Assembly (NCBI GenBank): GCA_947258585.1
Contig: CAMYIZ010000009.1
Span: forward strand, 42,493-106,492
Origin: an uncultured Haliea sp.
GTDB taxonomy: Bacteria; Pseudomonadota; Gammaproteobacteria; Pseudomonadales; Halieaceae
Direction of reading: 5' to 3'
Length of the DNA stretch: 64,000 nucleotides
This document shows, piece by piece, positions 43,866 to 52,570 of the stretch (the stretch's first letter is position 1; each line of letters begins with the position of its first letter). The notes under the pieces were generated by a model that was not told the DNA's origin, did not search any database, and saw only the letters and a program-made list of their open reading frames with translations. A program made the translations under genes and the position numbers.

Positions 43866-46016
43866 TCAGATGCTTAGATCCAGGCTGACCCCGTAGGTCC
43901 GGGGCATGCCCCAGGACTCGCCAAAACCCACGCTGGAAAACAACACCTGGGTGCGATAGCGTTCATCGGACAGGTTCTTGCCCCAAAGCGACAGTGTCCA
44001 CGCCCCGGATGCGGCTCCAATGCCGGCGCGTGCATTCCACAGCCAGTAGCTGTCCTCCCGAGCCTCCTGCGGCTGGCGCACAATATCGAAGGTCATATCA
44101 TCCTGGTAGTTGAAGTCCACCATGGCATCGGCATACAGGCCCGACGACAGGGGCCACTGGTAGCGCAGTACCCCATTGAGGTTCAACTCCGGGGAATTCG
44201 GTAGCTCACTGCCCTCGGCAACGCCGCCGACGACGGAGTTGGTAATCTCGGTATCCAGCAATCCCATACCAAGCCGCAGGTCCAGCCCCTGGGCGGGTCG
44301 CCATGCCAGCTCAATTTCACCGCCCGTAACCTCTGAATCGCCCACATTGGCGATCCCAAACAGGGTGCCGACCGGTGAATCGAAGATGCCGCCATAGAAC
44401 TGCATATCCTCGTAGTCGTAGAAGAAAATGGCGGCGTTGAGCTGCATCGAGCCATCCAACAAGGTCAGTTTGGCCCCGGCCTCGTAAGCCAGGAGGTTTT
44501 CCTCCTGGAAGGGCTGCAAGTCAGCAGGGTTAAAGGTCAGCTGGCCCTGGAATCCGCCGGATTTGAATCCCCGTGATATGCTGGCGTACAGCAGAGTGTC
44601 CTCGATCCCTGTGTAATCAACACCAAACTTTCCGGATACATCGTCGGTGCTGTATTCGTTGCGCACCGACGGAAACAGCGGTGCCTCGAAACCACCGCCG
44701 ATCAGATAGGTGAAAGCATCGGCAAAGGTTTTTTCCTCGTCTGTGTAGCGCAGACCTGCCGTCAGGCGCCACTCGGGCGTCGCCTGCCACTCTGTATGCA
44801 GGAACAGGGCGATTGAGTCGGATTCCTGACGGTATTCGTTGCCCAACGATTCGAAACCATCCAGGCCCAGCAGTGGCAGCAGGTCGCCGGCGTCAAAGCG
44901 GTCCCGTGTCTCGACCTCATCATTGCCATAAAATGCGCCTGCTATCCACACCAGCTCGTCACCGAGGTAGGTGAGGCGCAGCTCCTGGGAGAACTGCTCC
45001 ACGGCATTATCGAAATAGCCGTCGAGCTGGACCAGGCTGGTGGCGTCACGGTCTTCCACATGGAAGCGGTCGAGTTCTTCCCAGGCGCTGATAGAGGTCA
45101 GGCTGAGCGCATCGGCAAAGGCCCAGTTGGCGGTCAGGGAGAATCCTTCGCTGTCTATTTGCTGACGGGTTGCCACCGATGCGCCGGAGCGGAACACATC
45201 GCGATCACCGTCGTCCTCAGCCGAAAACGGGTTATCGATCTTCACCAGATGAATGTCCGAATCATCCTTGCCGCCGTGGAGATTGAGGAGAATATCCAGG
45301 GATTCCGCGGGCTGCCACTGCAACAGGGCCCGCCAGGCGGTACTGGCTACCCGGCCCACGTCCTCACCGGTGACACGATTGGTCTGGTGGCCCTCACTCT
45401 GGCGGATTCGCTGTACCGACAGCCGCCCCGCCAGTCCCGGCATCAATTCACCACTGACAAAGCCCTGACCGGACGCCTGTTCGTAACGGCCGTACTCCAG
45501 CGTTACCCCCGCGGCGAATTCCTCGGTGGGGCGGTTGGCGATGAAATTGACCGCCCCGGCGGTGGTGTTGCGCCCGAACAGGGTCCCCTGCGGGCCTTTC
45601 AGCACCTCCACTCGCGCCAGGTCGTGCATCTGGAAGCTGAGCATGGCCGGTGACACCAGGTACACCTCGTCGATGTAGATACCCGCCGCCGGATTGTTGT
45701 TGGTCGCGTAGTCATTGAGCCCGATACCGCGGATTGTGACATTGGGGATGGAGTTGGCGACCACGTTATTGATGCGCAGGTTGGGTGTCTGCGCCGCGAT
45801 GTCGACCGGCTGGTTGAGACGCAGCGCTTTTATCTCATCGCCACTCAGGGCTGTCACCGCAATCCCGACCTCATTGAAACTTTGCTCCCGTTTCTGCGCT
45901 GTAACAATAACTTCCTCCAGCTGCAGGCTGGCTGCCGGCTGCGCCGCAAGCTGATACTGGAATCCGGTGGTGGTGGCAGCGAGTATCGCCGCGATCATCC
46001 TGCTATTGACCTGCAT
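43866..46016 (-). CDS. TonB-dependent outer-membrane receptor of the hydantoin-type operon
   Basis: A 716-residue receptor with a leader (MIAAILAATTTGFQYQLAAQ), TonB-box-like LEEVIVTAQKREQSFNEVG, and a plug with NVTIRGIGLNDYATNNNPAAG and VEVLKGPQGTLFGRNTTAGAVNF. The barrel closes with YGVSLDLSI. A GGGGAG lies 7 bp before the ATG at 46016. It resembles the island receptor in plug sequence but not in barrel loops. It lies between DUF917 and the racemase (36- and 32-bp gaps), so it probably imports the substrate of that operon. Confidence 0.93.
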   Translation of the reverse strand: MQVNSRMIAAILAATTTGFQYQLAAQPAASLQLEEVIVTAQKREQSFNEVGIAVTALSGDEIKALRLNQPVDIAAQTPNLRINNVVANSIPNVTIRGIGLNDYATNNNPAAGIYIDEVYLVSPAMLSFQMHDLARVEVLKGPQGTLFGRNTTAGAVNFIANRPTEEFAAGVTLEYGRYEQASGQGFVSGELMPGLAGRLSVQRIRQSEGHQTNRVTGEDVGRVASTAWRALLQWQPAESLDILLNLHGGKDDSDIHLVKIDNPFSAEDDGDRDVFRSGASVATRQQIDSEGFSLTANWAFADALSLTSISAWEELDRFHVEDRDATSLVQLDGYFDNAVEQFSQELRLTYLGDELVWIAGAFYGNDEVETRDRFDAGDLLPLLGLDGFESLGNEYRQESDSIALFLHTEWQATPEWRLTAGLRYTDEEKTFADAFTYLIGGGFEAPLFPSVRNEYSTDDVSGKFGVDYTGIEDTLLYASISRGFKSGGFQGQLTFNPADLQPFQEENLLAYEAGAKLTLLDGSMQLNAAIFFYDYEDMQFYGGIFDSPVGTLFGIANVGDSEVTGGEIELAWRPAQGLDLRLGMGLLDTEITNSVVGGVAEGSELPNSPELNLNGVLRYQWPLSSGLYADAMVDFNYQDDMTFDIVRQPQEAREDSYWLWNARAGIGAASGAWTLSLWGKNLSDERYRTQVLFSSVGFGESWGMPRTYGVSLDLSI

Positions 46017-46052
46017 ATCGTTCTCCCCGAGAGTTGATGTTTTTTCGATGCT

Positions 46053-47138
46053 TCACAGTGATTCAATAGGCTGGAAAATGTCATCCAGCCCGAAAGCAGC
46101 GGGCCCGAAGACCTGCAGCGCCGCCGGTGTCCTGAGAATGGGAGGCGCGCTGACACCAAGCACCTTCACCCGCTGCCCGTACTTGAGTCCCTCGACCGGG
46201 ATTGGCTCGGCTGTTTCCCGGTCCACCACACAGATCAGGTCGGGCACTATGGCTCGCACAACGTCACCTTGCCGGGCCACGAGATGCTCATTCTGGAATG
46301 TCAGCTGCAAGCTGGCTTCGCTTCCGTCCAGCGCCACCAGGTCGCACAGCCCCACCGAGAATCCGCCCCGGGTATCGCGCTGCAGGTCGCTCACCTTGCC
46401 GTCGAAGATCACCTTGCAGTGGTTGTAATAAGGCGTGGCGCGCAGGGCCGACAGCAGCGCCGCCACCGGATCTCCAGCCTTGCGCCCCGCGGCGATGGCG
46501 CGACCTATCTCCAGCGCCAGGGTCATGGTGCCGGTGACCGCACTGTCCTTGACCTGGCGACCGGTCATGAGATAACTGGAAAGCATGACGCTGCAACCCA
46601 TTTCCACCGCACACACGCGCACCAGATCCTCCGCGCGCTTGGCGCTGCCGGTATTCACCACCAGTGAATTCAAGTGCTCGTCGGTCACCACCAGTGGAGT
46701 GCAGGACACACCGTGCACGTTGTAGGTGACCATCTGGATTTCCGGAAAGGCACGGCCCATCCCGTCCGCGTCCACCAATGGCAACCCGGTGCGGGCCGCA
46801 GCCATGACCGGAACGAGGGAATTGACCCCGCCAATTTCGATCGGGATAACCGCATCCGCGCGACGGCCGGTATACTCCTGCAGTCGCGCGAGGGCGAGAT
46901 CAATGTCATCGCCGCAGGCGCCCTTCTCCACCAGCACGGTGGGTGCCCCGAGCATCGCGATGGTGTACACATTGGCATCGTCCGCAAGACTTTCCACACC
47001 AACCAGCTCCGGTGATCCGAACTCCTCTATCGCACTGGTTGCCAGCATCCGGCCTATGTAAGGGTCACCCCCGCCGCCGGTCCCCAGGAACGCAGCGCCA
47101 GTGGCAATGTAGGGCAGGTCTTCCAGACTGATTTTCAT
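46053..47138 (-). CDS. DUF917 (S-methyl-thiohydantoin desulfurase-like) protein
   Basis: A 361-residue protein of the DUF917/S-Me-THD family. The opening LEDLPYIATGAAFLGTGGGGDPYIG is the family hallmark. It is followed by VEKGACGDDIDLALARLQEY, IEIGGVNSLVPVMAAARTGLPLVDADGMGRAFPEIQM and the C-terminal VPDLICVVDRETAEPIPVEGLKYGQRVKVLGVSAPP. Members are regularly coupled or fused to HyuA-like ATPase domains and linked to hydantoin and thiohydantoin chemistry. Here it follows the HyuA-like gene by 35 bp. The ATG at 47138 is the conserved start. The exact reaction is unproven. Confidence 0.9.
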   Translation of the reverse strand: MKISLEDLPYIATGAAFLGTGGGGDPYIGRMLATSAIEEFGSPELVGVESLADDANVYTIAMLGAPTVLVEKGACGDDIDLALARLQEYTGRRADAVIPIEIGGVNSLVPVMAAARTGLPLVDADGMGRAFPEIQMVTYNVHGVSCTPLVVTDEHLNSLVVNTGSAKRAEDLVRVCAVEMGCSVMLSSYLMTGRQVKDSAVTGTMTLALEIGRAIAAGRKAGDPVAALLSALRATPYYNHCKVIFDGKVSDLQRDTRGGFSVGLCDLVALDGSEASLQLTFQNEHLVARQGDVVRAIVPDLICVVDRETAEPIPVEGLKYGQRVKVLGVSAPPILRTPAALQVFGPAAFGLDDIFQPIESL

Positions 47139-47173
47139 GTTCGCTTGTGTGCTCCCGTAGCGCTCTGCCGATT

Positions 47174-48727
47174 TCAACTACCGATGGCCAGATCCCCGGC
47201 CACCTTGACCTTCACCCGGACAGCATTGCCGGGTACATAAGCCAACGGCAACTCCTCCAGGTCGATAACCTTGATACTGTCCGGCCGTGCACCGGCGGCC
47301 ACAGCGCGCTCGCAGGCTTCCGCCCGCGCGGTAGCCAATGCCGCGTCGCGACCGCTTTGCTCATAGGAGAAAACCCTGTCGGTTTCACCCCCTATCTGGG
47401 CAATTGATGCACCGATGGCGTTGGCGACGCCGGCGTGCTCCGGCACGATGACCTCGGAGGTTCCGGGGATTTCCCGGTTGATCAGCACCGCGCCGCCTCC
47501 CACCAGGATCAACGGCACCGGTTCGGCACTGGTTTTCATCCGGTCCACCCCGGCAGCCACCATGTCGTGCATGCGGGCGACACAGCGCTCCACCAGCGCG
47601 GGATCAAGGTGTGCCACCCGGTCACGGTCGCCGATTTCGGCGTAGCCTGCCGCGACCGCAATATCCGTCGCAGTCAGCGTGGACCCGCCAAACACCAGGG
47701 CTTCATCCAGCAGGCGGTAACCCACCGAGCCCGGACCAATGGCGATATCACCGGCCTGCTCCACGATGCGGGATCCCCCGCCCAGCCCTAACGCGTAAAT
47801 ATCGGGCATGCGGAAATTGGTGCGTACGCCGCCAACATCCACAGACACCGAGGATTCCCGCGGGAAGCCGCCCGCCAGCCAGCCAAAATCAGTGGTAGTG
47901 CCGCCAATGTCGGCCACCATCGCGGTCTCATGACCACCCAGGCGCGCGGCTCCGCGCATGCTGTTGGTCGGGCCTGACGCAAAGGTCAGCACAGGGTAGC
48001 GCTCGACGAAATCCGCGCTCATCAGAGTGCCGTCGTTCTGGCTGATGAAGAAAGGCGCATCCAGCTTCAGGGCGCGCATCGCTTCGCCAAAGGAACGGAC
48101 AACCTCGCGGGACAACCGGGCTAGCGACGCGTTCATGATGGTGGCGTTCTCTCGCTCCAGCAGTCCGATCCTGCCAATGGTATGGGACAGGGTGATCGAC
48201 ACTTCCGCGCCCATCTCCGACCGCACGATGTCCGCTGCGCGCAATTCCATATCGGCACTGATGGGGGAAAACAGGGAAGAGATGGCCACGGTCTGTATCC
48301 CCGCATTGCGAAAGTGGCCGGCCGCCTCGCGCACGGCATCTTCGTCGAGCTCCGCGTTCACACGGCCATCGTATTGCACGCCACCACGCACCTGAAAACT
48401 GGGGCCACCGATTGCCTGGCGAATATCCCGGGGCCAGTCCACCAGCGGCGGAATACCCCGGGCAGCGGGCAGGGCGACCCGCAGAATACCCACTGGCAGC
48501 AGTGCCTGGCGGGCCACGAAGGCGTTGGTGAAATGGGTGGTACCAATCATCACCGAGGTTACGGCTTCCGCCCCGACCGCGGCGGTCCTCAGTACCGTGC
48601 GCAGAGCGGCTTCGATGCCAGAGCTGACATCCTCTGTCGTAGGCTGCTTGCAACTGGCAACCACCCTCAGGCCATCTACCAGCACTGCGTCCGTATTCGT
48701 CCCACCGACATCGACCCCGATTCTCAT
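47174..48727 (-). CDS. hyuA: HyuA-like hydantoinase/oxoprolinase family ATP-dependent hydrolase
   Basis: A 517-residue protein of the hydantoinase A / 5-oxoprolinase group, with an acetate-kinase-like ATPase fold. Visible are MRIGVDVGGTNTDAVLVDG (phosphate-binding strand), MIGTTHFTNAFVARQ, ISSLFSPISADMELRAADIV, NDGTLMSADFVERYPVLTFASGPTNSMRGAA and MVADIGGTTTDFG. It is the short HyuA-type lacking the HyuB partner normally needed by oxoprolinase; DUF917 seems to take that place. Such enzymes open cyclic amides or activate them by phosphorylation. It heads the minus-strand operon, divergent from the LAL regulator. Confidence 0.9.
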   Translation of the reverse strand: MRIGVDVGGTNTDAVLVDGLRVVASCKQPTTEDVSSGIEAALRTVLRTAAVGAEAVTSVMIGTTHFTNAFVARQALLPVGILRVALPAARGIPPLVDWPRDIRQAIGGPSFQVRGGVQYDGRVNAELDEDAVREAAGHFRNAGIQTVAISSLFSPISADMELRAADIVRSEMGAEVSITLSHTIGRIGLLERENATIMNASLARLSREVVRSFGEAMRALKLDAPFFISQNDGTLMSADFVERYPVLTFASGPTNSMRGAARLGGHETAMVADIGGTTTDFGWLAGGFPRESSVSVDVGGVRTNFRMPDIYALGLGGGSRIVEQAGDIAIGPGSVGYRLLDEALVFGGSTLTATDIAVAAGYAEIGDRDRVAHLDPALVERCVARMHDMVAAGVDRMKTSAEPVPLILVGGGAVLINREIPGTSEVIVPEHAGVANAIGASIAQIGGETDRVFSYEQSGRDAALATARAEACERAVAAGARPDSIKVIDLEELPLAYVPGNAVRVKVKVAGDLAIGS

Positions 48728-48850
48728 TGCGCTATGTATCCCTGACTACCTTGGGCTTACCCTAGCCAGAGCGACCTCCGCTCACAATCAGCTTCTGGTG
48801 TGGGAAGTCGTTGTCCGCGGGTGGGGCGATAATCTCCAGCATCGTACTGA

Positions 48851-48870
48851 GCCTACCCGTTCGGGTAGGC
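48851..48870. promoter_or_regulatory. Putative operator: near-perfect 20-bp dyad between hyuA-like operon and LAL regulator
   Basis: GCCTACCCG and CGGGTAGGC (9-bp exact arms) face each other across TT. It lies 123 bp upstream of the operon ATG and 55 bp upstream of the regulator ATG. The absence of a T-run argues against a terminator. It is a good candidate binding site for the divergent regulator or for a dimeric repressor. Confidence 0.55.
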
Positions 48871-48925
48871 ATATCAGGGTGCGTGCGCGTCGATTTCTCG
48901 CCGCCAGTCTTATACAGTCTGTCTC

Positions 48926-51739
48926 ATGCAGGAACATGCCACACAAGGTAACCCCCACCCGGCGACGGCCTTCCCGCCGTGGCTGACAGTGGCCAAAGTC
49001 TATCCGCCCAGCCAGCGGCTGGATGCCCTGGCCCGCCGGGGTCTCGAGCTGCGACTGAACGAGAGCTTGTCAAAGCTGGCGACCATTGTCAGCGCCCCCG
49101 CGGGGTATGGAAAAAGCACCCTGATCGCCAACTGGTTGCGACAACTGCCAGACAACGCAGCAACCTGTTGCTGGCTGGCGATCGACGAAGATGACAACGA
49201 TGACCTGCAGCTGCTGACTTATCTCGCCTTCAGCCTTTCCCGGGCCGGCGTTCTGCAACCCACCTACCAGGACAGCAACGCTTTCCGCGGAGAACTGACG
49301 TCCCGCCAGATTCTCAATCTTATCCAGCACAGCATCGACGCCTGGCCCGGACGCGTTCTGCTGGTCATCGACGATTTCGAAAAGCTCAGGCCGGCGACCA
49401 TCTCGGCAATCATTCAGCCACTGTTACGCTACGCACCCCAGAACCTGCATCTTTGTATCGCCACCCGCGATGACAGCGCCCTGGACGTCAGCCGGCAGGA
49501 GGTCGACGGGCAAGTGCAGCGCCTCGACTCCACCGCACTACAGTTCACCCTGCCCGAAATCCAGGAGATTTTCTCGGACCAGCTGCCTGCCGCGGCAGCA
49601 GAGGAAGTCTACCGCCGCACCCGTGGCTGGCCGGTCGCCGTACAAATGCTGCGCAGCGCCCTCGCCAACGAGCGCGACCACGAGCGGGTGCTGCAGGAGC
49701 TGGGCCGGGATACCGGCACCCTGTCTGCCTATCTTGCCCACCAGATCCTGGAAGGTCTGGAGGAGTCAGACCAACAATTTCTGATGTCAGTTGCACCGCT
49801 GGAGAGAGTCGATTGCCAATTGGCCAATCACGTGCTGGAGGCCGATGACAGCCTGCAACGCATTCACCGGCTCCAGCACCTGCACAGCCTGATACGGCCA
49901 ATATCCGGGCCCGGTGACATCTTTCAGCTACACCCGCTGTTGCGGGAGCATCTTTACCGGCGGCTACAGATTCAGGATCCGGCACGCCTCCGACACTTGC
50001 ACGCCCGCATCGCGGGCTGGCATGCGCACGAGTCCGACCTGGTCAATGCGGTACGCCACTGCGTACTCGCCGATAACCCCGGTAGCGCCATCGGCATTAT
50101 CGAGTCCATGGGGGCCATTTCCCTCTGGCTGCGCGAGGGCATTACCCGGATTCGAACGGCGCTGGGGCTGCTCGACACACGGGTCATTGCGACCTCGCCG
50201 TTACTGTTGTTGCTGCAGAGTATCATCGAGGTCAAGGACGGGCTGGTATTCAGAGCCCTGCAGACATTCCGCGAGGCGGAGCAGCTAGCCCGGGATGATG
50301 CTGCCATCTCGGCGACAGAGATACCCGATACCCTGCTTAACGAGCTCAGGCAGATCGACGCCTATCTGGCCATCTATGCCGGGCGCCGAATCCGGGAAAC
50401 CAGCTACCAGGCCCTGCTGGAATCAACACCCCGGATTGACCGGCAAGATCCGGAGCGGCGCGCCTTCCACTACAACCTCATGTGTGTGGTCCACACACAG
50501 CAGGGTGATTTCCGCAGCGCCCGTCACTTTGCCCGGGAGGCCATACGCAACTTTCGCGAAATAGGCTCCCTGTATGGCGAAAGCTACCTGTACTTCCACC
50601 TCGGCGACGCCAGCTTTGCCGAGGGCGAATCCGCCAGGGCGGAAGAGCTCTACCGCATCGGGCTGGACATCGCACGACGCAAGTTCAGCGAGGACAAAGG
50701 CCTCAGGCTCATCGGTCATGTACTGCTGTTCGAGTTGCTCGACGAACTGGACCGCGACGATATCTCACTCATGGTACTGCGGCAGCTCCCCCGCGAGTTG
50801 GAGGCTCGAGAGGCCTGGTTCGATATCTACCTGGCCGGCTACTGCACAGTCAGCAACATTGAGTACCGGCGTTCGGGTCTGAAGCCGGCCTTGCGCTTGC
50901 TGGACAGGGCAATGAAATACGCCGACCAGCAGCGCCTGGCGCGCCTGGAAGATCTGCTGCAGTGCCAGCGCATCGAGCTCCTGGTAAGAGCCGGCAAGCA
51001 CCGGGCAGCGCGTGCGGTATTGACGAATTCCGGCATCAGCCTCGAGGCCTACCGCAGCGGTGACGGCAAGGAGGCGGCATGGCGCGAGCGGGATGTTGCG
51101 GCGCTTGCAATCAGCCGCCTGCTCCTCGCAGAGGGGCGCAGTGGGGAGGCGCTCGCCGAGCTGGAGCATTTTTCGGCGCAGGCCCTGGAGCAGGGGCGCC
51201 TGCGCTCTTCAATACGCTATGCATTGTTGATGGCCCAGGCAGCCCTGGCGCTGGACGACAGAGAACAGGCGCGAGAGCACACAGGACGGGCCCTGGCACT
51301 GTCGCGGCGAACCGGTTTCGTCCGCGCCCTGGTTGACGATGCGGGTCCGCTCGACAATCTCATCGCCCTGTACCTGGAGCACAGCGAGGACCTTGATCCG
51401 GGGTTGCTGGACCATGTCGTCGCCATCAGGGAGCGGCTGCTGGCACCAGCGACCGCCGGCGCGACCAAGCCCCTGCTCAGCAAGCGTGAACAAGAGGTGC
51501 TGGCCCTGCTGAGCCTGGGTGCTGCGAACAAGGTGATTGCCAGGGACCTGGACCTGTCCGAGAACACCGTGCGCTTTCACCTCAAGAATATCTTTGCCAA
51601 GCTGAATGCCCGCAACCGCGTGCAGGCTGTCAGCAAGGCATCCATGCTGGGACTGACGGCCGTTGACGCTGCTCCAGAGGATAGCGGCGTCGCGGCTGTC
51701 AGTTGCCCTTCAGGCGCCCAATCCCAAGTGCCTTCATGA
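48926..51739 (+). CDS. MalT-type (LAL) LuxR-family transcriptional activator
   Basis: A 937-residue large ATP-binding LuxR regulator. The P-loop APAGYGKSTL is at about 57-66, the Walker B VLLVIDDFEKL is near 147, and a STAND-type NTPase module is followed by about 450 residues of TPR-like helices. The C-terminal GerE helix-turn-helix begins near residue 849 (LLSKREQEVLALLSLGAANK, then VIARDLDLSENTVRFHLKNIF). MalT-like proteins multimerise with ATP and an inducer to activate catabolic operons. Its divergence from the HyuA-like operon points to that operon as target. The N-terminal 30 residues are weakly conserved and the start has no clear ribosome binding site. Confidence 0.93.
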   Translation: MQEHATQGNPHPATAFPPWLTVAKVYPPSQRLDALARRGLELRLNESLSKLATIVSAPAGYGKSTLIANWLRQLPDNAATCCWLAIDEDDNDDLQLLTYLAFSLSRAGVLQPTYQDSNAFRGELTSRQILNLIQHSIDAWPGRVLLVIDDFEKLRPATISAIIQPLLRYAPQNLHLCIATRDDSALDVSRQEVDGQVQRLDSTALQFTLPEIQEIFSDQLPAAAAEEVYRRTRGWPVAVQMLRSALANERDHERVLQELGRDTGTLSAYLAHQILEGLEESDQQFLMSVAPLERVDCQLANHVLEADDSLQRIHRLQHLHSLIRPISGPGDIFQLHPLLREHLYRRLQIQDPARLRHLHARIAGWHAHESDLVNAVRHCVLADNPGSAIGIIESMGAISLWLREGITRIRTALGLLDTRVIATSPLLLLLQSIIEVKDGLVFRALQTFREAEQLARDDAAISATEIPDTLLNELRQIDAYLAIYAGRRIRETSYQALLESTPRIDRQDPERRAFHYNLMCVVHTQQGDFRSARHFAREAIRNFREIGSLYGESYLYFHLGDASFAEGESARAEELYRIGLDIARRKFSEDKGLRLIGHVLLFELLDELDRDDISLMVLRQLPRELEAREAWFDIYLAGYCTVSNIEYRRSGLKPALRLLDRAMKYADQQRLARLEDLLQCQRIELLVRAGKHRAARAVLTNSGISLEAYRSGDGKEAAWRERDVAALAISRLLLAEGRSGEALAELEHFSAQALEQGRLRSSIRYALLMAQAALALDDREQAREHTGRALALSRRTGFVRALVDDAGPLDNLIALYLEHSEDLDPGLLDHVVAIRERLLAPATAGATKPLLSKREQEVLALLSLGAANKVIARDLDLSENTVRFHLKNIFAKLNARNRVQAVSKASMLGLTAVDAAPEDSGVAAVSCPSGAQSQVPS

Positions 51740-51778
51740 CGATCCGCTCCGGCACACGGATGAGGTGAGACCCTGAGG

Positions 51779-51979
51779 TCACTCGCGCTGGATATAGGCA
51801 GTGCCAACTCCGACCCGTTCGATCACCCTCGCCGGAAGCCACACCGGCGCGAGACCGACGGGCTGGCTGGAAGCCCTCGGGCTGCTACTGTGGGCCGCTG
51901 GCTTCGCTATCGAGATCGCCGCGACCACCAGAAACGCGTATTCCAGCGCCGCCAGCGCGCATGCGCTATAGTGCGCCAC
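51779..51979 (-). CDS. Possible small membrane protein
   Basis: A 66-codon frame starting at GTG 51979 encodes YSACALAALEYAFLVVAAIS, one hydrophobic segment, then a Ser/Pro-rich part and LPARVIERVGVGTAYIQRE. The remaining sequence between the LAL regulator and yaeQ is otherwise empty. The frame stays open far into yaeQ antisense, there is no ATG start and the ribosome binding site is weak. It may be non-coding. Confidence 0.25.
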   Translation of the reverse strand: MAHYSACALAALEYAFLVVAAISIAKPAAHSSSPRASSQPVGLAPVWLPARVIERVGVGTAYIQRE

Positions 51980-52003
51980 CCCGATACCGCATAAGCTGAT
52001 GCC

Positions 52004-52570
52004 ATGGCGCTCAAGTCCACCATCTTCAAACTCGACCTCAACGTTGCCGACCTGGACCGCCAGTTCTATGCCGATTTTCCCCTGACCCTCGCTCGCCACC
52101 CGTCGGAAACCGACGAGCGGATGATGCTGCGGGTACTGGCCTTTGCCCTGCACGCGAGCGAGACCCTGGAGTTCGGCCGCGGGATCAGCACCGATGACGA
52201 GCCGGACCTGTGGCAAAAGGACCTGACCGGTAGCATCGAGACCTGGATCGAGCTCGGCACCCCCGACCCGGACCGCCTGCGGAAGGCCTGCTCCCGCTCA
52301 AGGCGGGTCATCCTGTACGCCTACGGCGACCGGGCGGCCCCCGTGTGGTGGCAGAAGCACGGCCCAGGCCTGGCCCGGTTCCGGCACCTGGAGGTCTGGC
52401 AGATACCCGACAGCAGCGCCCGCGCTCTCGCCGCCATGGCCCGCAGCGGGCTCGCCCTGCAATGCACGCTTTCCGGCGGCGAGGTCTGGTTGACGGGCGC
52501 CGGCGAAGCGGTGACCGTGCAGCCGCAGCTGCTGAAAGAGTCCGATCAGGTATCCAGTACCACCCGGTGA
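52004..52570 (+). CDS. yaeQ: YaeQ family protein
   Basis: A 188-residue cytoplasmic protein. The start MALKSTIFKLDLNVADLDRQFYADFPLTLARHPSETDERMMLR is the YaeQ signature, followed by FALHASETLEFGRGISTDDEPDLW and WIELGTPDPDRLRKACSRS. The fold resembles PD-(D/E)XK nucleases. E. coli YaeQ was once reported to compensate for RfaH loss, later disputed, so the function is open. Its 3' end overlaps phoD on the other strand by 25 bp. Confidence 0.95.
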   Translation: MALKSTIFKLDLNVADLDRQFYADFPLTLARHPSETDERMMLRVLAFALHASETLEFGRGISTDDEPDLWQKDLTGSIETWIELGTPDPDRLRKACSRSRRVILYAYGDRAAPVWWQKHGPGLARFRHLEVWQIPDSSARALAAMARSGLALQCTLSGGEVWLTGAGEAVTVQPQLLKESDQVSSTTR

